A stretch of DNA of 64,000 nucleotides from GCA-2697345 sp045565015 (GTDB lineage Bacteria > Pseudomonadota > Alphaproteobacteria > Rhodobacterales > Rhodobacteraceae), in NCBI GenBank assembly GCA_045565015.1, contig JBJLGD010000028.1, positions 68,694 to 132,693 on the forward strand, read 5' to 3'. Below, piece by piece: positions 9,462 to 19,427 of this stretch (its first letter is position 1; every line of letters begins with the position of its first letter). The notes below the pieces were generated by a model. That model searched no databases and was not told the DNA's origin. It saw nothing but the letters and a program-made list of their open reading frames with translations. The position numbers and the translations under genes were made by a program.

Positions 9462-10892
9462 ATGAATAGGATACTACAAAATAAATTCAATCCATTTGAG
9501 ACGCACCTGGACTATCAAAACACTTTAGATACGTTAAGAAATGCAGCAAAAGGCGCTGACGATTGCGAACTATTTCTTGAAAGTTCGAGAAAAGAAAATT
9601 TTACTTTACAAAATAATATATTAAAAAATGCTAATTTTAGTAATGTTCAAGGGTTTGGTCTTAGAGTAGTGAAAGGTGAAAAAACTGGTTATGCGCACTC
9701 AAATGAAATAAATCAGAAATCGATTAAAAGAGCAGCAAAAAGTTCAGCAAAAACTCAAGGAAGAAATCAAAATAAAATATCGCCTCCTCCAAACGGTAAG
9801 AATATGGAGCTTTATTTAGCAGATAATCCTATTAATGAATTTAGTGTTTCCAAGAAGGTTCAGCTTTTACAAGAAATTGACTCTTTTGCCCATGAGCTCG
9901 ATCATAGAGTTGTCCAAGCATCTATAAATCTATCGTCGTCAATCCAGGAAATCTCAATATTACGACCTGAGGGGTCTAAGTTTACGGATTCTAGACCTAT
10001 GACTCGTCTAAATATATCAGTAATCGTGGAACAAAATGGTCGTCGAGAAATTGGAACTTCTGGACTTGGTGGAAGACATAAATTAGAAATTTTGATGTGC
10101 AGTAAAAGCTGGAAACCCCTAGTGGAGGAGGCTCTGCGAATTGCCCTAGTGAATTTAAAGGCTGTAGAAGCCCCAGCTGGTATAATGGATGTTGTCCTTG
10201 GACCAGGCTGGCCAGGCATTCTACTGCATGAAGCAATCGGACATGGTTTAGAGAGCGATTTTAATAGAAAAAAGACAAGCGCATTCAGTGAACTAATGGG
10301 AAAAAATATTGCGGCTAAAGGAGTCACTATATTGGACGATGGTACGATTCCCAGCAAACGTGGTTCAATCTCGATAGATGATGAAGGTACTCCAGGCGAA
10401 AAAACTATCCTCATAGAGAATGGGCAATTAATAGGGTATATGCATGATCGTCAAAATGCTAGACTAATGGGCTTGGAGTCAACAGGTAATGGAAGAAGGG
10501 AAAGCTATGCTTATCCTCCTTTACCACGCATGACGAATACTTACATGCTACCAGGTTCTGATGACCCTGAAACTATCTTAAGTAATTTAAAGGATGGTCT
10601 ATACGCAGTTGGGTTTGGCGGTGGTCAGGTAGATATAACAAATGGAAAATTTGTTTTCTCTTGCAATGAAGCTTACCAAGTAAAAAACGGAAAAATACTA
10701 CACCCTGTAAAAGGCGCAACAATAATAGGTGATGGAGCAACAGCTCTGAAAAATATTCGGGCCGTGGGAAATGATCTTAAACTAGACCCTGGTATTGGGA
10801 ATTGTGGAAAAGCTGGTCAATGGGTTCCAGTAGGTGTTGGGCAACCAACGTTGATGATTGGAGGTTTGACTATTGGTGGAGCAAAAATATAA
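9462..10892 (+). CDS. tldD: Metalloprotease TldD
   Basis: A 476-residue TldD, one half of the TldD/TldE(PmbA) heterodimeric zinc protease that trims modified or unfolded peptides in the cytoplasm. The HExxxH-type zinc motif is intact in LLHEAIGHGLESDF, and the GGGQVDITNGKFVFSCNEAY segment is typical of the C-terminal half. TldE is not in the window. The gene is divergent from coxB with 154 bp between them, and converges on groEL across a strong shared terminator. The order tldD next to coxB is common in alphaproteobacteria. Confidence 0.95.
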   Translation: MNRILQNKFNPFETHLDYQNTLDTLRNAAKGADDCELFLESSRKENFTLQNNILKNANFSNVQGFGLRVVKGEKTGYAHSNEINQKSIKRAAKSSAKTQGRNQNKISPPPNGKNMELYLADNPINEFSVSKKVQLLQEIDSFAHELDHRVVQASINLSSSIQEISILRPEGSKFTDSRPMTRLNISVIVEQNGRREIGTSGLGGRHKLEILMCSKSWKPLVEEALRIALVNLKAVEAPAGIMDVVLGPGWPGILLHEAIGHGLESDFNRKKTSAFSELMGKNIAAKGVTILDDGTIPSKRGSISIDDEGTPGEKTILIENGQLIGYMHDRQNARLMGLESTGNGRRESYAYPPLPRMTNTYMLPGSDDPETILSNLKDGLYAVGFGGGQVDITNGKFVFSCNEAYQVKNGKILHPVKGATIIGDGATALKNIRAVGNDLKLDPGIGNCGKAGQWVPVGVGQPTLMIGGLTIGGAKI

Positions 10893-10918
10893 AAGGCCCA
10901 TTATAATGGGCCTTTTAT
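10891..10918. terminator. Bidirectional terminator between tldD and groEL
   Basis: A perfect 26-base palindrome at 10891-10916 with arms AAAAGGCCCATTA and TAATGGGCCTTTT folds into a GC-centred hairpin flanked by A and T runs on both sides. It starts at the tldD stop codon and lies 25 bp beyond the groEL stop, so it can end transcripts from both convergent genes. Confidence 0.9.
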
Positions 10919-10942
10919 GTTATTAATTATTTGGAGGAGCGA

Positions 10943-12607
<1,665 letters not shown>

Positions 12608-12642
12608 TTTCTCCGCTCCTATTCATAATAATTGTGATGCGA

Positions 12643-12930
12643 TTAAGACAAAATGCCTAAAATATCGCTCTCTTTCATAATCAATAGCTCTTCGCCATCA
12701 ACTGTTACTTCGGTTCCCGACCATTTTCCAAATAGAACTTTGTCTCCTGTGGATACGGCCATTTCAATTAGTTCACCACTATCTTTACGGGATCCCTCTC
12801 CTGCAGCGACGATTTCGCCTTCTGCTGGTTTTTCTTTTGCGCTGTCAGGGATGATTAAACCCCCTGCAGTTTTTTCTTCGCTTTCTACGCGCCTTACCAG
12901 CACGCGGTCGTGAAGCGGTTTTAATGCCAT
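12643..12930 (-). CDS. groES: Co-chaperonin GroES (Hsp10)
   Basis: A 95-residue GroES that caps the GroEL ring. It begins with LKPLHDRVLVRRVE, has the mobile loop EEKTAGGLIIPDSAKEKP that contacts GroEL, and continues with GDKVLFGKWSGTEV and the C-terminal ILGILS. Length is standard. It is the first gene of the groESL operon, preceded by a strong sigma-70 type promoter and a CIRCE operator. Confidence 0.98.
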   Translation of the reverse strand: MALKPLHDRVLVRRVESEEKTAGGLIIPDSAKEKPAEGEIVAAGEGSRKDSGELIEMAVSTGDKVLFGKWSGTEVTVDGEELLIMKESDILGILS

Positions 12931-12981
12931 TTTACTAGCTCCTTAACTAACGGTTTAAATTTAGGTCCATAATTCGGACAG

Positions 12982-13008
12982 TTGTCACTCTCACCATAAG
13001 AGTGCTAA
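12982..13008. promoter_or_regulatory. CIRCE operator (HrcA-binding site)
   Basis: The inverted repeat TTGTCACTC-N9-GAGTGCTAA matches the CIRCE consensus TTAGCACTC-N9-GAGTGCTAA, with a perfect right arm, two changes in the left arm and the exact 9-base spacer. It lies immediately downstream of the groESL -10 box, where bound HrcA would block transcription. Heat-shock derepression by HrcA is therefore expected. hrcA itself is not in the window. Confidence 0.93.
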
Positions 13009-13015
13009 CAAACTG

Positions 13016-13044
13016 CAGATATGTATCACCGACAACAGAGTCAA
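13016..13044 (-). promoter_or_regulatory. groESL promoter
   Basis: On the minus strand TTGACT (13039-13044) and TATCTG (13016-13021) are separated by exactly 17 bases, a good sigma-70 type promoter. The predicted start point falls at about 13009, at the edge of the CIRCE operator. Confidence 0.7.
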
Positions 13045-13250
13045 GTACCAAGGTAATAAAAATCTTTCATTAATTCCTGAATTTAAAACAAATAAAAGAA
13101 ATAAACTAAACTTGTCCTTTAACTTTTACACCTAGAATACTGAAAAATTAGATCAATAACATTTTTCTGAAGAGAAGAGTTCATAGCTCGGGTAACATAC
13201 TTCAATTTTTGATAAAAAATATGTTACTTGATTAGTCGTCTATTCATGGC

Positions 13251-13279
13251 TTTACAGAAGATAACATTGTCGCTATAAC
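13251..13279 (+). promoter_or_regulatory. Candidate hppA promoter
   Basis: TTTACA (13251-13256) and TATAAC (13274-13279), each five of six matches to consensus, are separated by exactly 17 bases. They would give a leader of about 60 nt before the hppA start at 13346, which has an AAGGAT-type ribosome binding site. Confidence 0.65.
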
Positions 13280-13345
13280 CGCGTCGATTTTAAATCTTTA
13301 ATTACTCTACCTGACAACCAAAAAACTTAAAAAAAGGATAAGTTC

Positions 13346-15358
13346 ATGCTTTCAACCGCAATACTTCCAATCGGCCTCGGTGCGCTTGGTATGATAGCTG
13401 CATTTTTGACTTATGCAAAGATTCTTCAAAGCTCAGGCGGCGAGGGACGCGTAAAAGAAATAGCAGACGAAATTCACCTTGGGGCAATGGTATTCATGTC
13501 CGCTGAATACAAACGTCTCGCAGTTTTCTGCCTAGTTTGCATCGTAGCTCTCTATTTTAGCTTAGGGTCCGGAACAGCAATTGCCTTTCTCCTTGGAGCG
13601 GCTTGTTCTGGGGTAGCTGGATATATCGGCATGTACACCGCGACACGTGCAAATGTTCGAACCGCTGTAGCTGCTAACACAAGCGGTGCATCCGCAGCGT
13701 TAAATATTGCTTTCTCGGGCGGTTCTATAATGGGCTTAACCGTAGCCTCTGTTGGGCTCCTTGGGGTTGGAATCTTATACCATTACATGGCTGGGAGCAT
13801 GGAAACCATTCATTCAATTGAGGGTTTCGCAATGGGAGCGTCATCTGTAGCGTTGTTTAGTCGTGTTGGGGGAGGAATTTTCACTAAAAGCGCTGATGTT
13901 GGTGCTGATCTGGTTGGAAAAGTCGAGGCCGGCATTCCAGAAGATGATCCTCGGAACCCAGCTGTTATTGCAGATAATGTTGGTGATAATGTTGGTGATG
14001 TAGCTGGAATGGGATCAGATATTTTTGAGAGCTATTGCGGTTCTATGATTGCATCTATTGCTTTGGCCGCATCAATGTCGTTAACAAACGTAGAGAGCCT
14101 AGGCGGGGATAGAGGCGCTCTTCAATTCATGCCTTTAGCACTTGCTTCTTTAGGACTTATTTGCTCTCTCGCCGGGATTCTTTCTGTTCGGTTGTTCTCA
14201 AGCAAGAGTCCTGATGTGGCTCTTAGATTTGGAACCATTGGATCCGCAGTTTTATTTATCGTTTTAGCTTACTTCATGGTGACAAATGCTGGTGTATCAG
14301 CAGGAGTATGGATGGCTGTTCTTGTTGGCTCAGTCGGTGGCATCATAGTAGGACTTATCACCGAATATTATACAGGAGGCCCACCCGTAAGAAAAATTGC
14401 CAAGGATGGTGAGACTGGTCCTGCAACTGTTATGATATCAGGCTTAGCAGTAGGAATGGAATCAGTAGCTCTCCCAGTACTAACTATTGCCGCAATAATA
14501 TTTTTTGCTAATCTATCCGCTGGTCTTTACGGTGTAGGAATGGCTGCAGTGGGGATGTTAAGTACCGTTGGAATTACGATGGCTATAGATGCTTACGGCC
14601 CAGTAGCCGATAATGCCGGAGGGATAGCTGAAATGGCTGAAATGGGAGAAGAAACTCGAGAGATCACTGATGGTCTTGATGAAGTTGGTAATACAACTGC
14701 AGCAATCGGAAAAGGTTTTGCAATCTCAGCAGCAGCACTTGCAGCTCTAGCACTTATAAGCGCTTATATTGAAAAAATATCTATGCAGGATGATAGCTTT
14801 GTTCTAGCAATAAACGATCCTTTAGTTCTATGTGGAATGTTCATCGGTGGAATTTTTCCATTCTTAGTAAGCTCTATGACAATGAAAGCCGTGGGGGACG
14901 CGGCATTCGATATGATAGAAGAGGTGCGACGTCAATTTAGAGAAATTCCTGGCCTTTTAGAAGGTACAGCTAAACCAGACACGGCAAGCTGCGTAGATAT
15001 AGCTACTAGAGCAGCCCTCCGAAAAATGATAGTTCCTGGGGCTCTAGCTGTTCTTGCACCCGTAATAATTGGGTTTGGGTTAGGTCCAAAAGCGCTAGGT
15101 GGTATGCTTGGTGGTGCTCTTATCTGTTGCGTAATGATGGCTCTAATGATGGCTAACGCTGGTGGTGCCTGGGATAATGCTAAGAAATATGTAGAAAAGG
15201 GTAATCTTGGGGGTAAAGGTTCTGATGTTCATAAAGCTGCAGTAGTTGGTGATACTGTTGGCGACCCTATGAAAGATACGTCTGGACCTGCTATGAATAT
15301 CCTAATAAACGTAATGGCAATTGTAAGTCTGGTTATAGCACCTTTATTAATAGGGTAA
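13346..15358 (+). CDS. hppA: Membrane-bound ion-translocating pyrophosphatase, K+-dependent type
   Basis: A 670-residue, about 16-helix pyrophosphatase that couples PPi hydrolysis to ion pumping across the inner membrane. The substrate motifs are intact: DVGADLVGKVE at 184-194, DNVGDNVGDVAGMGSD around 210-225, and GDTVGDPMKDTSGP near the C-terminus. At the potassium-selectivity site it reads GNTTAAIGKG (448-457), with Ala452 and Gly455 where potassium-independent enzymes carry Lys and Thr, so it should need K+. Whether H+ or Na+ is pumped cannot be settled here. It is monocistronic, with its own promoter and a strong terminator. Confidence 0.95.
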   Translation: MLSTAILPIGLGALGMIAAFLTYAKILQSSGGEGRVKEIADEIHLGAMVFMSAEYKRLAVFCLVCIVALYFSLGSGTAIAFLLGAACSGVAGYIGMYTATRANVRTAVAANTSGASAALNIAFSGGSIMGLTVASVGLLGVGILYHYMAGSMETIHSIEGFAMGASSVALFSRVGGGIFTKSADVGADLVGKVEAGIPEDDPRNPAVIADNVGDNVGDVAGMGSDIFESYCGSMIASIALAASMSLTNVESLGGDRGALQFMPLALASLGLICSLAGILSVRLFSSKSPDVALRFGTIGSAVLFIVLAYFMVTNAGVSAGVWMAVLVGSVGGIIVGLITEYYTGGPPVRKIAKDGETGPATVMISGLAVGMESVALPVLTIAAIIFFANLSAGLYGVGMAAVGMLSTVGITMAIDAYGPVADNAGGIAEMAEMGEETREITDGLDEVGNTTAAIGKGFAISAAALAALALISAYIEKISMQDDSFVLAINDPLVLCGMFIGGIFPFLVSSMTMKAVGDAAFDMIEEVRRQFREIPGLLEGTAKPDTASCVDIATRAALRKMIVPGALAVLAPVIIGFGLGPKALGGMLGGALICCVMMALMMANAGGAWDNAKKYVEKGNLGGKGSDVHKAAVVGDTVGDPMKDTSGPAMNILINVMAIVSLVIAPLLIG

Positions 15359-15386
15359 CTCATCAGAATTGTTAGGGATGTTTTTT

Positions 15387-15418
15387 AAAGTGGCTCACTA
15401 TTATGAGCCACTTTTTTT
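15387..15418 (+). terminator. Rho-independent terminator after hppA
   Basis: AAAGTGGCTCA and TGAGCCACTTT form an 11-bp perfect stem around a 6-base loop (CTATTA), followed by a run of seven T. It starts 28 bp after the hppA stop and isolates hppA from the HAD/ribF genes. Confidence 0.93.
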
Positions 15419-15466
15419 GTATTTTTTCGACGCTTATATAAAGAAAATAATAGGACTAAACCGTTA

Positions 15467-16339
15467 ATGACTAGTGTTATAGAAAACTTATCAGAAATCT
15501 CTTCAAACTATAGCGCTATGTTTGTCGATCTTTGGGGTTGTTTACACGACGGGTATAGCCCTTTTTTCGAAGCGACCAAAGCGCTTACCGATTACAGGAA
15601 AAAGGGGGGAATAGTGATACTTGTTACGAACGCTCCCAGACATAGAAAAAGTGTTGAAAAACAAATTGATAAAATTGGTATAGATCCTTCTTGTTGGGAT
15701 GCTATCGCAACTTCTGGAGACTCTGCACGCTATGGGTTATTTTCTGGGCTCATTGGAAGAAAAATTTATTTTATAGGTCAACCTCATGATCTAAATTTTT
15801 TTGATCCACCATCCTATTCCGCAAGATATGACAAAATTGAGCTTGTATCTGTAAATCAAGCAGACGGAGTCGTATGTTGTGGCCCCTTCAATCCTTTAAT
15901 ACCGCCCAACCAAAATTTAGATGACTTAATTATTGCTAAAAAAAGAGGTTTAGCACTGCTATGCGCAAATCCAGATATAGTTGTTGACAGGGGCAATAGA
16001 AGAGAATGGTGTGCTGGAGCGTTAGCAGCAGAATATACAAACCTTGGAGGAAAAAGTTTATATTTTGGGAAACCTCATAAACCAATTTATGATCTTGCCA
16101 GAAAGCGTCTTTCCGATCTAAGCCTTAATATTCCTGATCATAAGATTTTGTGTGTTGGAGACGGTATTTTAACAGATGTGACTGGAGCAATTAATAACAA
16201 GCTGGATTCACTTTTCATTTCTGGAGGTCTGGCCGCCTCAGAGACAAAAACAGAATATCAACCAGATGAAACGTTTCTTGAGCAATTTTTACAAAAAGAA
16301 AATTGCAACCCAAGGTGGACTATAGGAAAACTAAGATAA
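15467..16339 (+). CDS. HAD-superfamily class IIA hydrolase, TIGR01459 type
   Basis: A 290-residue haloacid-dehalogenase phosphatase of subclass IIA. The first motif is FVDLWGCLHDG with the nucleophile Asp21; the position two residues on is Trp rather than the usual second Asp, as is normal in this subfamily. Motif II is LVTNAPR, motif III includes YFGKPHKPIYDLA, and the metal motif is GDGILTDVTGA. It stands 69 bp ahead of ribF in the same orientation. The natural substrate is unknown; proximity to ribF makes a flavin-pathway phosphatase conceivable, but that is only inference. Confidence 0.85.
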   Translation: MTSVIENLSEISSNYSAMFVDLWGCLHDGYSPFFEATKALTDYRKKGGIVILVTNAPRHRKSVEKQIDKIGIDPSCWDAIATSGDSARYGLFSGLIGRKIYFIGQPHDLNFFDPPSYSARYDKIELVSVNQADGVVCCGPFNPLIPPNQNLDDLIIAKKRGLALLCANPDIVVDRGNRREWCAGALAAEYTNLGGKSLYFGKPHKPIYDLARKRLSDLSLNIPDHKILCVGDGILTDVTGAINNKLDSLFISGGLAASETKTEYQPDETFLEQFLQKENCNPRWTIGKLR

Positions 16340-16408
16340 GTTTAAATGTTATACGTTTTAATAAATCTGAGGCTTGCACGGAGGACTTAACCCGTTTACG
16401 CAACATTT

Positions 16409-17341
16409 ATGAGAATATTAACTGATTATAATATTATAAATGAATGTCACAAAGGAGCCTCCGTTGCAGTTGGAAATTTTGATGGAGTACATTTAGGTCA
16501 TCAATCAATTATAAAAAATGCAAAGCAATTTTCATCAAATTGTCCGCTAGGTGTTCTAACTTTTAGTCCACACCCCAGAGAGTTTTTTAAACCTGAGAGT
16601 TCTGCTTTTAGACTAATGAATGATAAGAGTAGAAATAATAGACTAAAAAGACTAGGGGTTGAAATATTATATCAGATTACTTTCGATGAGACTATGGCTT
16701 CTCTGAGCGCTTATAACTTTGCAGAAAAAGTTATTACGAAAGGTCTCGGCGCAAAAAATCTTGTTATTGGTGCTGATTTCTGTTTTGGGAAAGATAGAAC
16801 TGGTGATGCTAATATGCTGATTGAGTTAGGTAACGATCTTGGTTTTAATGTCGAAATAGCTGATACCGTAAGTGATGGTGATAAAATTTTATCATCAACA
16901 AGTATCAGAAATTTACTTGCTGATGGTTGTACAAGAGACGCAGCTAAAATGTTGGGACACTGGCACAGATTGGATGGACTCGTAATTACCGGAGACCAAA
17001 GAGGTCGAACACTTGGTTATCCTACAGCCAACATTTCGCTAGACGGATTACATAAACCAAGATTAGGAATATATTCTGTTCTTGTCGATATTTTAAGTGG
17101 ACCAAAATGTGGTTCGTACACTGGTGTAACCTCGGTTGGGAAAAAACCTATGTTCGGAAATAATGTAATTAATTGTGAAACATATATATTTGATTTCCAG
17201 GAAGATATCTATGGTGAGGAAATATCAGTTGCACTCATTGATTTTATCCGACCAGAAGAAAATTTTCCCTCAGTAGAAGAATTAATTTTACAGATGGATC
17301 TTGATTGTAGGAAGGCAAAAAATAGCCTAAGCCGCAGATGA
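16409..17341 (+). CDS. ribF: Bifunctional riboflavin kinase / FAD synthetase
   Basis: A 310-residue two-domain enzyme that makes FMN and then FAD from riboflavin. The N-terminal adenylyltransferase domain shows VAVGNFDGVHLGHQ and LTFSPHPREFF, plus the STSIRNLLADG motif. The C-terminal kinase domain shows GDQRGRTLGYPTANI. FAD made here serves SdhA, Lpd and the oxidases in this window. The stop overlaps the start of the next gene by 4 bp (ATGA), indicating translational coupling. Confidence 0.95.
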   Translation: MRILTDYNIINECHKGASVAVGNFDGVHLGHQSIIKNAKQFSSNCPLGVLTFSPHPREFFKPESSAFRLMNDKSRNNRLKRLGVEILYQITFDETMASLSAYNFAEKVITKGLGAKNLVIGADFCFGKDRTGDANMLIELGNDLGFNVEIADTVSDGDKILSSTSIRNLLADGCTRDAAKMLGHWHRLDGLVITGDQRGRTLGYPTANISLDGLHKPRLGIYSVLVDILSGPKCGSYTGVTSVGKKPMFGNNVINCETYIFDFQEDIYGEEISVALIDFIRPEENFPSVEELILQMDLDCRKAKNSLSRR

Positions 17342-17814
17342 GTAATACTGAGAAAAAGAATAAGAAATTTAGACAAAAATTTTGGGAAAAACTCCCAATT
17401 GAACAGCTAAATAAAGATGAATGGGAGGCCCTTTGTGATGGATGTGGGAAATGCTGTTTGCATAAACTTGAAGATGAGGAAACTGGTAATATAGAATACA
17501 CTAAGATATCATGCCGTCTCCTAGATGATCAAACATGTAAATGCGGTCAATATTCGATAAGAAAGAAATTTGTTCCTGACTGCGTTGTGCTATCCCCAGT
17601 CAATATCAGTAAAGTTGCTTATTGGTTACCTAATACTTGTGCCTATCGTTTATTGTATGAGGGAAAACCTTTGTTTGACTGGCATCCTTTGGTCTCAGGA
17701 AAAAAAGAGTCGGTACATGAAGCCGGCATATCAGTAAGAGGCATTTGCATCCCAGAGTTTGAAATTCCAGAAGACGAGTGGGAAGATCATTTAATGGATG
17801 ATTTTCAAAGTTGA
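17338..17814 (+). CDS. YcgN/UPF0260 family cysteine-cluster protein
   Basis: A 158-residue protein of the YcgN (UPF0260) family. It has conserved cysteine clusters: CDGCGKCCLHKLED near residues 31-44, then CRLLDDQTCKCGQY and PDCVVLSP, followed by LPNTCAYRLLYEGKPL. These suggest bound metal, either zinc or an iron-sulphur cluster. Its function is unknown. It is coupled to ribF by a 4-bp overlap, and the same neighbourhood is frequent in alphaproteobacteria. Confidence 0.85.
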   Translation: MSNTEKKNKKFRQKFWEKLPIEQLNKDEWEALCDGCGKCCLHKLEDEETGNIEYTKISCRLLDDQTCKCGQYSIRKKFVPDCVVLSPVNISKVAYWLPNTCAYRLLYEGKPLFDWHPLVSGKKESVHEAGISVRGICIPEFEIPEDEWEDHLMDDFQS

Positions 17815-17995
17815 GAAAGCTTACTAGAAGAAAGAGATCTAATAAAAGGTATAGTTAAGAGATAAAAATTGTAATGAAAATGTATCAGTTTTAGTTTTCT
17901 AATTTTAAATACTTTTCACTGAACAATACCAATGTTAATTATTAAAGATCCATTAGTATAAATATTGGAATCGCTATGAGAAAGAGTTTTGCATA

Positions 17996-19024
17996 ATGAA
18001 CATCCCAATACATTCAGAACCAAAAATCATAGCCGGTAATGCTAATCTTGAGTTAGCTAGCAGTATAGCAAAGCGAATGTCCATGCATCGAGGTATGACT
18101 ACTAAATTAGTAGACGTGCGTGTAGAAAAATTTACTGATCAAGAAATTTTTGTAGAGGTTTATGAAAATGTGCGTGGAGAAGATATGTTCATTATACAAT
18201 CCACCTCTAACCCAGCAAATGATAATCTAATGGAGCTTCTGATTATAACAGACGCGCTCAAACGATCCTCCGCCTCTAGGATAACAGCGGTAATACCTTA
18301 TTTTGGGTATGCTAGACAGGACAGGCGTACAAAAGCCCGTACCCCAATCTCGGCCAAACTAGTTTCAAATCTGATAGCTAGGGCCGGTGTTGAAAGAGTT
18401 TTAACGATGGATCTTCATGCAGCTCAAATCCAGGGTTTTTTTGATATCCCAGTCGATAATTTGTACGCATCACCATTATTTTCATTAGATATTAAACATA
18501 ACTTTAAAAACAAATTAGACAAGATAATGCTAGTTTCTCCCGACGTTGGTGGTGTTGCAAGAGCAAGGGAACTTGCACAAAGATTGGGAGCTCCATTAGC
18601 AATCGCTGATAAGCGTAGAGAAAAACCAGGTGAAATTGCCGAAATGACACTAATTGGTGATGTAACAGGCAAGAGTTGCATTCTAGTGGATGACATATGT
18701 GATACCGCTGGAACATTGTGTAAAGCAGCTGATCTGCTTATAAAAGCAGGTGCAACTGAGGTACATGCGTACATCACTCACGGAGTATTGAGTGGCAGTG
18801 CTGTAAAAAAAATAGAGTCTTCTTCGATGAAACAGTTAATAATTACCGACTCTGTGGGGCCTAGTGAAGAAGTTACAGATTCTAAAAAGATTAGAGTAAT
18901 ACCCACAGCCCCAATGTTTGCTCAAGCGATATTAAATATATGGGGTGGAACAAGTGTATCATCACTTTTCAATGATGATAGCCTGGCTCCAGTATACGAG
19001 GGGATGTACCCAAGTCTTATTTAA
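17996..19024 (+). CDS. prs: Ribose-phosphate pyrophosphokinase (PRPP synthase)
   Basis: A 342-residue PRPP synthase that transfers pyrophosphate from ATP to ribose-5-phosphate, feeding purine, pyrimidine, histidine and NAD synthesis. The catalytic region reads YARQDRRTKARTPISA, followed by DLHAAQIQGFFDIPVDNL, the flexible loop region ADKRREKPGE and the PRPP motif ILVDDICDTAGTL. The C-terminus GGTSVSSLFND is typical, then a short extra tail makes it somewhat longer than common bacterial forms. It is convergent with atpC, with only 5 bp between the stops. Confidence 0.96.
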   Translation: MNIPIHSEPKIIAGNANLELASSIAKRMSMHRGMTTKLVDVRVEKFTDQEIFVEVYENVRGEDMFIIQSTSNPANDNLMELLIITDALKRSSASRITAVIPYFGYARQDRRTKARTPISAKLVSNLIARAGVERVLTMDLHAAQIQGFFDIPVDNLYASPLFSLDIKHNFKNKLDKIMLVSPDVGGVARARELAQRLGAPLAIADKRREKPGEIAEMTLIGDVTGKSCILVDDICDTAGTLCKAADLLIKAGATEVHAYITHGVLSGSAVKKIESSSMKQLIITDSVGPSEEVTDSKKIRVIPTAPMFAQAILNIWGGTSVSSLFNDDSLAPVYEGMYPSLI

Positions 19025-19029
19025 GAATT

Positions 19030-19416
19030 TTACTGGATTTTTGACAAAGCTATCCGTAAATCAGAACAATATTTTTCTGTAGCATCAGATCCGACTGTCT
19101 CGTGCCTTAGATTTGCTTTCGTAATAAGCTCATCTGCAATATCTCTAGTTAAATCACTTTCCAGATAGGCTTTTTCAGCTAGAACAGAAGTCGCCTCAGA
19201 TGAAACCTCCGCAAACCCCCCCGTTACAAAATATTTTACATCTCCGCTGGGTGAACTAACATTCACAAAGCCAGGTCTTAGAGTAGTAATTATTGGCGCA
19301 TGATTAATCAAGGATGAAAAATCGCCCTCTGCTCCAGGGATGTTTACCTCTGACACCTCCAAAGACATTAAACTTTTTTCAGGCGAAACAAGGTCAAATT
19401 GAAATAATTTAGCCAT
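19030..19416 (-). CDS. atpC: ATP synthase F1 epsilon subunit
   Basis: A 128-residue epsilon subunit, part of the central stalk and an ATPase-inhibiting switch. It has the beta-sandwich domain with FDLVSPEKSLMSLEV, VNIPGAEGDFSSLINHAPIITTLRPG and YFVTGGFAEVSS, followed by a short C-terminal helical hairpin. It is the last gene of the atpHAGDC operon, 11 bp after atpD. Confidence 0.95.
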   Translation of the reverse strand: MAKLFQFDLVSPEKSLMSLEVSEVNIPGAEGDFSSLINHAPIITTLRPGFVNVSSPSGDVKYFVTGGFAEVSSEATSVLAEKAYLESDLTRDIADELITKANLRHETVGSDATEKYCSDLRIALSKIQ

Positions 19417-19427
19417 AATTACTCTTT

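Larger units (their letters stand above)
12931..13345. other. 415-bp divergent control region between groES and hppA
   Basis: This gap holds no gene that I can support. It contains the groESL promoter (13016-13044, minus strand), the CIRCE operator (12982-13008) and the candidate hppA promoter (13251-13279, plus strand). The part between them, about 13045-13250, is AT-rich and shows nothing I can assign. Confidence 0.8.

Noticed and set aside
9902..10414. Long minus-strand open frame inside tldD, and similar antisense frames elsewhere
   Set aside because: They overlap well identified genes in other frames and show no family resemblance or ribosome site.
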